From Xiphophorus maculatus (Eukaryota > Chordata > Actinopteri > Cyprinodontiformes > Poeciliidae): a DNA stretch of 64,000 nt. The stretch is from contig NC_036456.1 of assembly GCF_002775205.1 (NCBI RefSeq), forward strand, positions 10,133,463 through 10,197,462, written 5' to 3'. The notes beneath the pieces are model-generated. The model searched no databases and was not told the origin of the DNA. It worked only from the letters and a program-made list of their open reading frames with translations. The position numbers and the translations under genes are program-made. Below, one piece after another: positions 35,411 to 48,307 of this stretch. The first letter of the stretch is position 1; each line of letters opens with the position of its first letter.

Positions 35411-36405
35411 TCAAGGTGTGCATAATTATTAGGCAGCTTCTTTTTCTCAGGAAAAAAGAGATTTAAGTGACTCTGGAAAGTCCAAAATTGTAACTCGCAG
35501 GGATGCAGCGCCCTTGAAATTGCTAAGATATTGTGGTGTGATCACAGAATCATCAAACGCTTTGCTGCAAATAGTCAATACGGTTGCAAGGAACGTGTTA
35601 AAAAAAAAGGACGTAAATTAACTGCCAAAGATTTGAGAAGAATCAAACGTGAAGCTGCCAAAAACCCATTACCTTCCAGTGCTATCATATCCCAGAACGG
35701 CAACCTACCTGGAGAGCCCGGTAGTAAAAGATGTTCAGAGCTCAGAGACATGGCCAAGGTAAGGAAGATTGGGCCAAGACGGATCTGAAGACAGATTTTT
35801 CAAAGGTTTTATGGACTGATGGCATGAGAGTGACTCTTGATGGACCAGATGGATGGGCCCATTGCTGGATCAGCAATGGGCACAGAGCTCCACTTCGCAT
35901 CAGACGCCAACAAGGTGGAGGCAGGGTACTGGTACGGGCAGGTATTACAAAAGGTGAGCTAGTTGGACCTTTTTGGGTTGAAGATGGACACAAAATCAAC
36001 TCCCAAAACCTGCTGCCAGTTTTTAGAAGACACTGTTTTCAGGAAAAAGTCTGAAAAGAAGACTATGATTTTTATGCAGGACAATGCTTCACCTTATGCA
36101 TCAAAGTACTTCACTATGTGGCTAGCCAGTAAAGGCCTTAAAGATGAAAGAATATAGTTGATCGTCAACAGATCAAGAAACTGACAGACTCCATGAATGG
36201 AAGTTCACGGAGTCTGAAAATAATGGTGGCTATATTGGTTATTTTTTTTAAATGTCAGAAATGTTTGTCAATTTAGAGTTGTATGCCCATTATTCTCACT
36301 TTAACGGACGACAATAAACAAGTGAGATGGGAACATTTTCAGTTTGAATACAGTTGCATAACAATTCTGCACACTAATAGTTACCCAATAATTGTGCACA
36401 CATAG
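35411..36405 (+). mobile_element. Internally deleted Tc1/mariner transposon
   Basis: The left end GGTGTGCATAATTATTAGGC is matched inverted at the right end by ATAATTGTGCACAC (36392-36405), with a few mismatches. Transposase fragments occur in three successive frames: a helix-turn-helix N-terminal part (about 35531-35788), a part with the first catalytic aspartate in W-T-D-G-M (about 35790-36050), and a part with the second in M-Q-D-N-A-S-P-Y (about 36060-36155). A stop follows, and the usual third acidic residue is not seen. Frameshifts and the deletion make it inactive. Confidence 0.82.
35531..36157 (+). pseudogene. Broken Tc1/mariner transposase
   Basis: Three overlapping frames (35531-35788, 35731-36054 and 35963-36157) together resemble one Tc1/mariner transposase. 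At least two frameshifts separate them, and the C-terminal catalytic part is lost. The host sequence around it shows no sign that it has been recruited as a gene. Confidence 0.75.
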
Positions 36406-37020
36406 ATGTCGTCCTAAAAAAGCCAAAATCTCACTTTAACTTTCTTATATATTCAGGTTTGAGAGGTGGATTGACCCAGAGCGCTGTAACTGTTCAACAA
36501 TAAAATTAATCCTCAAAACTTCCACTTGAGTAATAATTATATACATTTTTGATATTTTTTGTAAATATTTAAAAGAAATATCTCAATGAATAGTTTTCTT
36601 TATACTTCACATATATTTGTGATTTTGTGTCAGTTTATAACAAAATACCAATATATATTTATATAGCACCTTTCAAGATATAAATCACAAAGTGTTTTAG
36701 AACAAGGCACAAAAGCAAAACTCAAATTCTATCTACAATTTATATATTTAAATTTAGATATAATTTGTTATAATTATATATATATATAATATACAATATT
36801 ATGATATATTAATTATATATATAATTTTTATTTGTATATAATTAATATATAGGAATAAGTAGAATTTCACAAATGTATAATTTGATTTGACTGATACATT
36901 TCATGCTTTTTTTTTCTTTTTTCTATTTGCTCAAGGCTTTATTTTGAATGCTGCCACCGGAAGTTTTAACTCTGTTCTGCAAAAGCTGTGTTCAGGTGTC
37001 CTTCGGCGCATGCGCACTTC
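36406..37020. other. AT-rich sequence upstream of nicol1
   Basis: Long AT runs lie at 36730-36860. A scrap resembling the TATAGCACCTTTCAAG repeat lies at about 36655-36720. No exon is supported. Confidence 0.5.
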
Positions 37021-37027
37021 GCTGATC

Positions 37028-37036
37028 TATATAAAT
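37028..37036 (+). promoter_or_regulatory. Candidate nicol1 TATA box
   Basis: TATATAAAT lies about 30 bases upstream of a plausible start near 37060. A donor AAG followed by GTAATT at 37098/37099 could close a short 5' non-coding exon. A polypyrimidine tract with an acceptor CAG ends at 37324, just upstream of the ATG. Confidence 0.4.
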
Positions 37037-37345
37037 CATCGCTCGGTGGGCATTTTCAGGCTGATCTGGTTTTAAAAAGCATCCTCGGCTCATTGAAGGT
37101 AATTAAATATAAAAACTACGGAATAAGCCGCAATAATTCTGTATGTAGCGCATTTATAAAGGCGATGTTCTGCGAACTGACGTGTAAATTTGACCAACAA
37201 AGCCCGTAATATTTTTGTGATCTGATTTACTGGCGGCCTTTTTATTACGCTCTACGTAGTTTTTTCATCTGAAATATATATATATATATATATTTTCTTC
37301 CCCCCTCCAATCTATAAATAACAGGAGACTGACCGGACCATCGCC

Positions 37346-39666
37346 ATGGCGTCCAGTGGATCATATGTGCAGGTAGCGCTGGTTCTGCTGGCGGTCCAGC
37401 TCGTCTGTGTCGGAGCCGCTGAGGCGGATCAGGAGACGGGGACCGTGATCCCTGCCGAAAGTAGGTGGATTAAAAAAAAACCAATTAAATAAAATCTGAA
37501 AGAGGTGGAAATATGTCTGCCTTCGTGATGTTTGTTTTTCATCCGCTAATGATTCCGCATCCCACAGGGAGCACAGAGTGGAAATTATGGGTCATTCTTT
37601 GTAATGAATGCGATCATTTATCATAAAAATAAGACCGAAGATGACAAAAAAAAATCATGCGATTAATGCTTGTAGCTCCGCGTGAAGATGGAGACTGAAT
37701 TTAAGACAAAGGCTCAACACTTTTAGTAATAACTAGCCAATATTTTCAGACCAGTTTTATTCAGTACAATTTTAAATTTGTGTCCATTTCCCGTTAAATT
37801 TGCCTCCTGTTGCAGTTTATTAAAAGATCACTGCCTTGTCTCATATTGGACCTGTTGACCTTGTTCTGCACTAACATTACTTACACCTGCTGATATAAAT
37901 GAAAAATACAAGTGGAAAAAGCTAAACTTGTTACATTTCTCAACACTTTGTGCTTGCAGGTCGTCCATGCGTTGACTGTCATGCCTTTGAGTTCATGCAG
38001 AGGGCGCTGCAAGATCTGAAGAAGACGGCTTTTAACCTTGATGCCAGGGTCAGGGAAACTTTTCATCTGCTCAGACCATTAGAGCATGAACATCATCTTT
38101 TTGTAAATCTTTTTGCTTGACCTTGTGGGTGTTGTAAGTAGAGCGCTTGGCTGAATTCCTACTTTAAGCTTTAAATTTTAACAATTTAAAAATTGTCTGA
38201 AGAGTTTATAGGGTCAGTTTATCAATCAAAAATAATAATAACTGCAGTGAAAAACTTTTTTCATTTTAAAGATTTCTCCTGCTTTTGCTCGTCAAGCTGA
38301 TTTTAATATCAGAACGCCATTTTTAAATTACAAATTGAATATACTTTGGTTCACTGCTTTTTGAGACCCTTTAAACCTGCTTCATGTTGTCAGACGGGTT
38401 CTAAGTGATTACTTGATTTTACCTGTCAGTCCTGGGTGTTGACAGATTTGACCAAAACTGTATCTGATCACAGTTAATTATCACAAGGAAGGCAATTATA
38501 TTTTCACAACAGGCTGATTGGGTATATATTTTTCTCTCTCTTAATAAATGAAATCATTATTTCAAAGTGGCTTTTTGTGTCCACTCAGATGGTCCGAAAC
38601 ATTTACGTTTGACAAAAAAAGAAAGCAGGAAAAATCTGGGAAAAGGGCAAAGACTTTTTCACAAGACCGAAGGCCAGTGGGTGTGCTTCATGTTAGTTAC
38701 AAAAGAGTTAATACTGATCTTTAAAATAAATGAATTAGGCATTATTACACAGGTACAACCAGTGGAGCTGCTGTCACTTTTCAGCGAAGCTAATCTGGGA
38801 TGCTCACATCACAACTCCCTTTCCCCAAAAAAATTATCTGAGAAAAACAAACATTTAAAGCTTTGCGAATCAGCTTGTTAGAATATATTTAATGCAGTAA
38901 ATACTGAAACTAGCTGACATATTAAGTAATCAAAAAGCCCAACTAAATGATCATTCTTCCCTCTTGAATTTGATAAGTCCAACCTGACCTTCTGCATCTT
39001 ATACATTTATCATATCATTTATCTTTTATTGAGACAAATTTCTTATCATGATAATAATTTTGATTTATCGTTCTGACGGTAAATTAAAATGAATTATGCT
39101 TAAAAAATAAAGAACTGTATTACAAATGCATGTTTTTCAAGAGCTGTATTTGTGGTTGTGGGGCTATAATTGTTGTGCCACGCAGTCACAGCCATACAGT
39201 TAATTAAAAAAGAAGCAATAAATCTATCTTATTGTCACTTTTGTTATCACAACTATACCACAAAAATCGTGATAAAACTTAAGGTCCGCCCCTACTGTTA
39301 CAGCTCCAGTCAGAAAATATCCATTATTCTTGGCTTTTTAATATTGCATCTTTGCAGATTAATAATCATTCCACCCTGGGGGGAAAAAAAAGAAATACTA
39401 CAATCACATTATTAAAATGTCCAAATTAGGATGAAGACTAATCCAGATAATGAGTGTATGGAAACGTCTCACCAGAACTGTTTTTCTTTGGGCAGTAACC
39501 ACTCCAAACAATCGTAATATGGCATCTCATGGATTTCGCCTGAAGGCAAATGGGATATCTGACGTCTCTCACACTGGATTGCTTCCTGTTGCAGACGGAG
39601 ACTCTGGTGCTGCGGGCCGAGCAGAGGGCTCTGTGCGGCTGCATGGCCACCACCACGCTGCGCTGA
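37346..39666 (+). CDS. nicol1: Secreted neuropeptide-like protein C4orf48/NICOL, 3 exons, complete
   Basis: This small secreted protein is expressed in brain and other tissues. Its mammalian homologue has been reported as a NELL2-interacting cofactor in lumicrine signalling. Coding exons 37346-37460, 37960-38048 and 39595-39666 total 276 bases (91 aa plus TGA), in phase throughout. Residues 1 to about 25 are a hydrophobic signal peptide with likely cleavage after CVGAA. The hallmark run RPCVDCHAFEFMQRALQDLK is at residues 40-59, followed by LDARTETLVLRAEQRALCGC. Cysteines at 42/45 and 82/84 are the four in the mature chain and probably pair. The C-terminus (MATTTLR) differs from mammals. The ATG lies in GCCATGG, a good Kozak context. 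The gene sits between nelfa and nat8l, as in human. Confidence 0.94.
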
Positions 39667-40546
39667 GCCTCGCCCGCTCCGACACGCTGACAACGATCCG
39701 TCTCAGACCTCTACACATGTACAGAAACTCCCATCTGAACTTCTCTGAACGACAGGCACTTTATATGATTTGTTTTCATCACATTTGGGTGCAGCTCTGA
39801 TTTCCACCACAGGGGGCGTCATTGTTGTTGTTTTTTTTAATCTTATTTAAGACGCTGGTCGATGTTTGCGAATCCCCACATCTCTGAATTGTCCTCATCG
39901 TCCTCGTCGAAGCATAAACACGTTTTTCTACTTACTAGTAACTGACTGTAAAACGTAGACACAGTAGGATGCATCTGTATATGATTGTGCTGTATGAGGT
40001 CACTGTTTACACTTTGAACTGTAGCATCAGAGTTTATTTAACTGCTCACAATAACAGCAGTTTGACACAGTAATTTAAGATAATAAGAATAATCTGACTG
40101 TCATTTAAATAATTGTAATTAGCTGACTCACGAGCCTGTGGGAGCGGATGGGTAACTCAAAGGAAAGTTCTGTTTCCTCCACGGTCAGCTGTGGAGACGT
40201 TTTTGTTTCTGTGAAAATACTTTTAGGAAGAACACTCGTAGGTCTTGGTTTAGCACAGCACTGTAGCATGAATTTATAGCACTTTCGTTTCACGCGGTAA
40301 AGGCTGGTGTGTGCAAATGGTGTGAAGGCGCTTGCCGTACGTCTGCGGAGCTCGGCCCGATTTCGGGGCGTCTGCAGGAAAAGTGATGAGGCGGGCGGGA
40401 TCGGATGAGCTGCGGCATCAGCAGGGAGGGGAAGAGGGGATGAAGAGAACTGCAGCAGGGAACAGAAAATCGTCTTACCGTTTCATTAACAATGTAGTTT
40501 GCAAGTCACAAGAGGCTCCACTTACAGTGTTAATGTTGTACCTATA

Positions 40547-40552
40547 AATAAA
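40547..40552 (+). terminator. nicol1 polyadenylation signal (AATAAA)
   Basis: AATAAA lies 880 bases after the nicol1 stop and is followed within 40 bases by T- and G-rich sequence. It defines a plausible 0.9-kb 3' UTR. Confidence 0.55.
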
Positions 40553-40570
40553 GTCATCAAACAACCGTCT

Positions 40571-43290
40571 TTGCTCCCTTTCTTCTTTTTTTTCTTGTGG
40601 GAGGCGGGGGCTGACCTGTAATAAAAGAGAGAAAATATAGATTTGTGACTGCTTTAACGAATGAACGCAACAATTTATTTTAGTGCCACTGGAAAAGGAA
40701 ACAGCTGTGGTACAGCAAATGCTTAAAACCAACAAAAAATATGATTAGGTCGTGAAATAAACCAAAAGCTTTTTGCTAGTTTAAGTATTTCCTGCCGTAA
40801 GCATCACCAAACTCACATCCTTCTTTACACAGGTGCATTTTAATGTATTGGAATAAAAGTAAATTCAATTCAATTATAACACTCATAGAGTCATCACACA
40901 CAGAATGATGCATTTTAAGACTTTATTAACCCAATTAACCTAATTAATCATGACAAACCCAAAATGTTTCTCCGAAGGGTTGAATATTCTAAACCATCGA
41001 TACAAAATGTGGTCTCAGAAAAAAGTTGTGGTCTACTCAGACAGTCGCTGACACCTTCAAGAATCAGAGTGCTGTTCTCAAGTATTTCAGTAGAAAGTTG
41101 AGTGGAAGGAAAAAGGTACAAGCAATATAAATAACTGCAACTTTGAGAGGACTGAAGGAAAGCCTATTCAACGGGCGGACATGTTTGTATGGGAACATAG
41201 TTTCATATCCAGGATTAACTTCTTCTCGACCAGAAGACGTTACAGTCACTAAGGAAGAGGACATAGATTCGCTCACACTGGGTTTTACTTAGGGGTGTTG
41301 GGGTAGAGATGGTTCCAAACGTTTGACTGTCACACATTTCTGATTTTTATTTGTAAAAAGAAATGATGAAACCCTGAATGCCTTTACTTGAGCCTCACAA
41401 TTATGACCCACTTCATGTCAGTAGCACATAACTAGTTAATTATGTTGAAGTTTGTGGTTGCAACATGAAAAATGAGTTAAAGGAACAATATGAAGAAAGT
41501 TGAGGATTTATTTTGCCATTCCTCCAAACAAATAAAAATATTTTAGAGCAACGTTCTGATCCCTGGCGCCTCTTTAGTTCTGGGTTTATTTGTGCAGTGA
41601 GGCAGCAAAAGTAAAGCTCTAACATAATGCTGTTTCTGCTTACCTCATCTCTTCCTAGACACACATACAAACATCTTTAATATATATCTATACTGTATAT
41701 ATATTTACAGCCGTGATTACCACCGGGAGGAGAAGGAAAACAGAAAACGCCGATCCATCACCTCAGTTGGGCTCTTATCTGCACCAGCAGGAGGCGCTCC
41801 GAGTACAGGCAGGCGGGCAGCTGTGTCGCAGCGCTGCGCCACTCTCCTGCTTCCTGGTGTGTGGAAGCTGGCTCCGAAAGCGGTCAGGGCGAGATTCTGT
41901 AAACAGATACAGGCAGGGAAACGCCGCGGAGCCCCGCCGGCCGGTGAAGAGCCTGCAGTGACCTGGCAGGTTTCTCTGCTGCCCTGCTGAGGCAGCTCCA
42001 GCCTGCCGGGGCCGATGGAGGTTTAAACTCTGTACCTTCTTCCCCCAATCCAACTTCTCTTTCATCTTCTCCTGGAGAATCTGACTGCATCGACAGCCAG
42101 CTGTCAGAAAGCCTCCAGAGGAAAATCCCCAATACTTCCAGTCCCTTTTAATCCATCCTTCGTCTCGGTTCGGGACTGCTCTCACCGAACCACAGAGGCT
42201 TCCACTCATTGTTCTGTTGCAGAGCTTCTCAAAGCAGATCGCAGGGAAACCCAGGCAGAGCCACTGAGCGGGACAAACCGAGTTGCTAAGCTCAGAATAT
42301 AACTGCAGAAATGGTCATTAGAAAGCGTTTTATGGGCATCATTATTTAGATTTCAACTAATTATTTAAGTAAGAACAAGTTTAAGGCACTTCCCCAGGGC
42401 GTCAAAATGCCAAGGGGCGATCTGACTGCTAAATAACATTGAAAACAATCAGCTGCACCCCAATTAATTAATTTTGTAAACATTTCTTTCCAGCTCATTA
42501 AGCTTGTCAAACAGGAGAGGGCAACCTCCCGCGTTACAAAAACAGTAAATGAAAGAATGACTGTAACCCACAACCGGGTGATGATCCGGAACTGCATCAC
42601 CAAACATAGATTATCACTTTAGTGCTAAAGCCTTGACTCTTGCATCCATCCGGTGCTCTCTCCCTAAACAACCGTTTAACTCTCACATGCCTTGGGCCGG
42701 CTCTGCCCTCTAGCTTAAACAGTATCTTCACAACTGAGCCGCAGGCAGCCATTTATTTTCTCCGTTCCCACACGCTGAGGGCGTCTCTGAGAACAACCTG
42801 CTCTGTGGGGGGCGCTGACATCTCCAAGGGCAGATCTAAGATATGGGATTGCCACTGGTTGCAGAATGTCAGCTTTGTATTTTCCTCTGAACTTCAATCA
42901 GGACGACGAGGCTTGCTATAAGGGAAACACCATCACACATCGTCGCCGTTCTTTGTGAGCACAACACAACCTGCTCAACTTTTCACATTTACAACCCTCA
43001 GATGTTTTTATCGAATAGATGGATAAATCAGTTAACGCTGTGAGGCATTGTCACAAGAAAGAAACAAATTTTCTTACTTTTGCTACTAAAAATATCCTTA
43101 GCCCATCTTTTATCACTTCCAGATAAAAGGTAATGGACCAGGATGGTACACTCTGAACAGTACAGCAGTCCATTACAGAACTTACAACCTTGAATGCACA
43201 CACTCAAACTCTGAAGCAGTTTCAAATCTCTATTTAATAATAATAATAATAAAAGCTTAAAAACATCAACCTCTACAGCTGTCCTGAGTG
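40571..43290. other. Intergenic sequence between nicol1 and nat8l (part 1)
   Basis: No exon is supported. High-complexity blocks at about 42400-42560 (including TTAATTAATT and CAGCTG motifs) and 42640-42930 look more like conserved regulatory DNA than the AT-rich surroundings. This is impression only. Confidence 0.4.
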
Positions 43291-43294
43291 GAGG

Positions 43295-43298
<4 letters not shown>

Positions 43299-43330
<32 letters not shown>

Positions 43331-43363
43331 GTGGGTGGGTGTGTGCGTGTGTGTGTGTGTGTT
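43299..43363. repeat. Imperfect (GT)n microsatellite
   Basis: About 65 bases of GT with a few interruptions (GC and GG dinucleotides). Confidence 0.95.
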
Positions 43364-43499
43364 TGGTTCCTTCAGCAGCTTCCCCAACAACATCCACTCA
43401 CCTTACCAACATCATTATTCAGTTCTTTTGCTCTGCTAATTCATACACATTTTGGTGTCCATCTATCCCACTGATTGTTTTCTTCTAATCTGAGATTGG

Positions 43500-44060
43500 G
43501 TTGCTGAGGTAACGGATGCAGGAAGGAGAGAGGTCCAGATTTACCTCTAACCAGCTACACCCTTCATGAGGAGTTCAACGGGTTCCCAGGCCATAAGGAG
43601 AATAAAGTCTCTCCAAAGGCTTCTGGGTCTTCCTCAGTCTCCTCTAAGTGGGTTGCGGCCAGATTTTCTGGTCTGATATTTGAGCCACATCAACAGAGGA
43701 GCAGCGGCTCTACTCTTCCCCACCTCCAGCCACCTTACAGAGGAAACTCCTTTCTGTCCGTCTTGATCCAGAACATCATGACCACATGAGGGTTAGGACC
43801 TAGACTAGCTGGTAAACTGACAACTTCCATTTTTATCTCAACTTTCCTTCATCACAACAGACTGATGAAGGAAAGTCAAATTTACAGCCAACAAGACTCC
43901 AGATGGTCCACCAATGTCCTCCGTTCTGCCATTCCTCCTTAACAAGAAGCAGAGATACTTACGTTCCTCGCCTTGAGCCAAAGACAGAACCCCAATGGAG
44001 CTGACTCTCACCCCAGCTGTGAACACAACTACATCATCTGCAAAAAGTAAAGCAATTTTG
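43500..44060 (-). mobile_element. Antisense LINE (non-LTR retrotransposon) reverse-transcriptase fragment
   Basis: On the minus strand 44045-44025 reads L-F-A-D-D-V-V, the reverse-transcriptase catalytic motif. Downstream on the same strand are degraded segments matching the familiar fish LINE order: a K-Y-L-x-x-L-L-x-x-N-G-R-x-E stretch, then the region opposite AGAGGAGCAGCGGCTCTACTC and the region opposite TCCCAGGCCATAAGGAG. Frames are broken by stops and indels. The clade is not assigned. Confidence 0.7.
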
Positions 44061-45390
44061 ACTTATTATATAAAAGTTTCTAACGGGTTTGGGACGATGT
44101 TCAGACAAAACTCCTTAATTTGGATGTCTATGTTTACACTAAAAGAAAGCAGCTGAGAGTTTTCTCTGAGTTTTTTCATTAACGAAGTTTGGAAAACTTC
44201 ATATGCTGAGAGTAATTCACAACGCTCCTCTGAAAATCCACACAACTTCCACTTCTAACATAAAAAACGTGAAGCCGAAAAGGGTTTTTCTGTCAACCTG
44301 AAATCAGTCAGCTGAGAAACCTAAACATGTCAACAGCAGAGACGCCCACTTTGCTTGAGCTTAAATGATTCACAACCTGCTAAGCTTTTGTGTTTACTTC
44401 AAACATGCATCAGATCTCCGTGACGTCCTGTGAAGGATGTCACCTAAATGTCAGCTGAATCAGTGGCATCCCAACTTCATCTTCCGACTCGCATCTAACA
44501 GAGACTCAAACAAGCCCAAAGTACGGCTGTCACACAGCAAGCCGCGGCACCCTTTGTTGGATTTATATTTGTAACTTATTAATGCAAATATGGTAAAAAA
44601 GAAAAAAAAAACCTCAAACAATCCATGAATTCTTAATAGTTTCCCTTCAGGAGAAAAGCACCGGTCAGACGGCTCGAATCTATCAGAGATCTAAGATCAG
44701 AGTTTATATAAGACGCTTCCAAAACCTTAGAGATATGAAGACAATTTGAAGGTGAAAATGGGTCTGGATCACACCTGACTCATTTGTAAAACTGTCTTAA
44801 AGCTATCAGCAAAACTTTCCTACCAAGTATTGAAAAAACTTACATCCAAAACTTATGTAATGTCTTCCCTTGTTATTCCAGGTAACTGAAGGATTATTTT
44901 TCCATTCCTGTATATGCATGGACTACCTGGATTATAACAAGCATGTTATAAACAGGTGTGTTCAATATTTTCGAATAAGTCGATTTTAAGGGAATTTTTT
45001 TTTTTTTTCTCTTTGCAATCAAGGCATACAGGTGGAGCGAATGGCAAAAAATCGCACTTATGAAATTAAATGTAACATTTATTGCCAGTTTTTGTGTCAT
45101 CACTAAGAGTGTTTACAACCTTCCCACTCATGCTCACTATCCTCGTGTTGCTACATTACTGGCAGCACATAAAGGCACCACTCCAACAGGGCAGGCAAAG
45201 CGACGCACTGAGCATGCTCAGAGCATCCTGCAGCCTGGTCCAATCCATGATGTTCCGATCTAATGAAAAAAGAGAACATCTTCTAAGGTATTTTTTTAGA
45301 GGAGAAAATGTTCACGCTGAGTCAACGGTATGAGGATTTCTGCAGGACGTCTGCCTGCGCCTTCTCCTCCTCTTCCTCTTGGTGCTCACT
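44061..45390. other. Intergenic sequence, nothing recognised
   Basis: No exon or named repeat, apart from a poly-A run at about 44605 and a poly-T run at about 44996-45009. Confidence 0.5.
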
Positions 45391-45411
45391 GAGGAGGAGG
45401 AGGAGGAGGAG
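45391..45411. repeat. (GAG)7 short tandem repeat
   Basis: GAG triplets lie next to CTC-rich sequence at 45361-45380, which could pair with them. Confidence 0.85.
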
Positions 45412-45801
45412 AACGAGGAGGCGGAGAGAAAGATGCAGCCTCATCAATAGAAAACTAGTTCTGATCCAGTTCAAACTAGCTCTGCTTTATTAGGCTGCGA
45501 GGAGATCCGCAGTTCCACTTTAAATGCTGCAGACAGAGGGCAGAATCGCACAGGGAGATCTGCTCTTTAACTTTACGCAAACCGGCAAACCTTTCGGTTT
45601 TCCAATCCTCAACCGCTCTTCCTTACGTTTTATTTCTGTGCGTGCGTCATAAATTGCTGTGAACGTGAACTCAGATCAATAACAACGTCAGTCTTCGAGA
45701 AACAATCAGTGCAATATTAATGATTCGTCCGAGTGAGCTGCACCGGTAACGGTTAAATATCGCCAAGCATGCGACAGGAGACAACAAAGGAGCAGCTCCA
45801 G

Positions 45802-45869
<68 letters not shown>
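45802..45869. repeat. (CAT)22 trinucleotide microsatellite
   Basis: An uninterrupted CAT/ATG run of 68 bases. The opposite strand gives an artefactual poly-methionine frame. Confidence 0.98.
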
Positions 45870-48083
45870 ACCTAACCACTGCCGCCTCAAAAAAAAGCTG
45901 CGGGTTATTAATTCGCAACCAGTGTCCAATAGATACTAATGGATGGGGTAGCAAGGCGAAGATAATCTCCGTGTAGGGAGAGATTTCTGGCAGGAGCAGG
46001 GTGGCGCGGCGGGCTGAAGAGACGGAGGATCACTGCAGTGCAGCAGAGCTGTCACTCACAGCCCCATTGTGAGTCTGGCTCGCACAGCCAGTCTCCTTGG
46101 GGCTCGTTCTGTGGACAAATCCTGCTCTGATATGGATTTAAAGAAATCACACCAGGGCAGCTGTGTATAAAACAAAACAAGAATATTTCATCTGTATTTC
46201 AGTTCCGCTAAGAATGCTGACTGTATAAAACAATTCCAGTTTCGAATGGTCTGCAGTCGATCCACTGTGATGCAGCTCGCCTCGTGTCTGCATCCTATAA
46301 GACGTCAGGATCTGATTCTGCAGCAACGGGGCTTTACGCCCAGGGCAGAATGCCCTGGGAGGGCGGCAGGAAACAGAAACACATAGGACTGAAGCAACAT
46401 CTCTACTGGTCAAATCTGGGATTAGTTGTTCTACTGTAAATTTAAATTCTGTAAAACAGCATCACTTGTGTGCAGATAATCTATTATTTTCTGTCCATGT
46501 ATTGATCAGTATTTAATAAATTGATATTGTTGACTTCTTCCCATTTCATAAGATAAATATCATAGCTGCAAAAGGATGTCTTGCAGAATAAAGTAAAAAA
46601 AAACAAACAACCATTAATACTGTCAAGCTTGTACTTTACCAACTTAAATGCCAAGCATTTATCCCCCCAAATTTTGTGAATTAAGGATTTATAAAATTTA
46701 TATTTAACAAAAATTAAATACAAATGTTTTTTTTTATTTATAAAAAATATAATTTTTTTTAATTTAACATTTTTAATTGAAATAATTAACAGTTTTAATT
46801 TTAATTTAATTTAAAGTTAATTACTGAACAGTTTAGTTGTACTCAGTTTCATATAAAACTGACTACATATGGCAAAAATAAAAATATTGATATTTTTTTT
46901 ATGAATGTGTAAACTATTATTTAAGCTTTAATTTATTGTGTTAAACTGACTATTTTATCAATTTATTTCATATTTTCTGATATGGTCCATCAGGAAATCA
47001 TCATAAGTGACAGAAAGTCTCATCAAATGGAGCCAAACATTTGATTGGTTGACCTGCCCAGCAGTTTAACTGCAGGCCAATCACGTTGTTCACAGTAGTG
47101 TTAGACCCGCCCACTGATGAGTACAGCCAACAGATAAAATAAATCATGTCTTTGAAAAGGTTCATATTTTTAATTAGAAACCTACAGTTAATTACTGAAG
47201 TAGTTTATAAAATTGCTAACAAATTTATATTACATAGATACATGTATCTATTAAATTAATTCAGGTACTGTCAAGTTTATTGAACATATATCAAGTAATT
47301 TATGTATTGAATTATGGCACTAATACACTTGGTCCTTAATACTAACTATAAGGTATCATATTATGACTTAAACACAATAAAATTTCAAGACTGAATTAAT
47401 AATTTGCATATTTAATTATTTGAATGTGCAATAAGTTGACAAATTTATGCAAATGTGTAGTATTTATTTGACATTTTTCTTATAGAGTTGTCTAAAATTT
47501 TAGATAAACATTGCTTTTACAAATTATTTTCTTATTTGATCTGTTTGATTATGGCAGTTTTGTCCCATGATAAATTATTTCTGATCAAAGTGATCCAAAC
47601 ATTTGATTGGAGATGTCTATTGACACATTTTTAGATCGTAAGGCTAAAAAACCAGATAAATTCAAGATGTGCTTTCACATGACTATAGAATAAAATTATT
47701 TCAACACTGAAATAACTATATTTAACTTTTAATTAAAGTTTTTCCATTTGTAATTATTTGATTAGGGATTAAAACATGGAATTACTTAAGGATATAATGT
47801 ATTTTAAATATTTATTTGATGATTAAAGACCCCCCAAGCTTCCCCCCTGGTGGCGCCTCTGAAAGAAAACCAGCCTTTCTGCGCATCACCGTCTCCCCCC
47901 TCCTCATGAGCCCACTTTCTCGAAATACATCCTTCGCCCCAGCACACACCAGCTTGTTCAGGCCTCTCTCGTCCCTCATCACAGCCCTCCTCCCTCCCTC
48001 CCTCTGCCGCCGGCATCCAATCTGAGTGGGCGGGAGGACCTCCCCAACCCCTGAACCCGCGTCTATACCCGCCCCTGCGAGCT
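45870..48083. other. nat8l upstream flank
   Basis: A moderately GC-rich stretch runs to 46440, with a 9-bp inverted repeat (CCCAGGGCA, 46339-46359). Then comes very AT-rich DNA (46440-47815) with no feature, then C-rich sequence leading to the nat8l promoter. Confidence 0.45.
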
Positions 48084-48090
48084 TATAAAA
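48084..48090 (+). promoter_or_regulatory. nat8l TATA box
   Basis: TATAAAA, in GCTTATAAAACCGGCCC, lies in a GC-rich promoter and predicts a start near 48115. That gives a 5' UTR of about 190 bases to the ATG at 48308, with no upstream splice needed. Confidence 0.7.
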
Positions 48091-48307
48091 CCGGCCCGGA
48101 TCGCGCCGGAAAGTCTTGGGTCTTCAGAATCGCTCAGGGTTGCAGCAGAACATCCCCCTTCCTCCGTCTTATCCCTCCCCTCTCCATCATCCTCTCACTG
48201 TTTTTTAGGAGACTCTTTTTACGCATCATCCATCCTCACCCCATCCACCACCACCACCACCCACACTCCACAACTGTAGCGGGACCGTCTTTCTGCAGGC
48301 CAGTTGC

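Noticed and set aside
42800-42840. Possible RE1/NRSF (REST) silencer, GGCGCTGACATCTCC
   Set aside because: Only the left half resembles the consensus; the GGTGCTG-type half is missing, so it is not supportable.
45706-45954. Poly-methionine frame
   Set aside because: It is the antisense translation of the CAT microsatellite.
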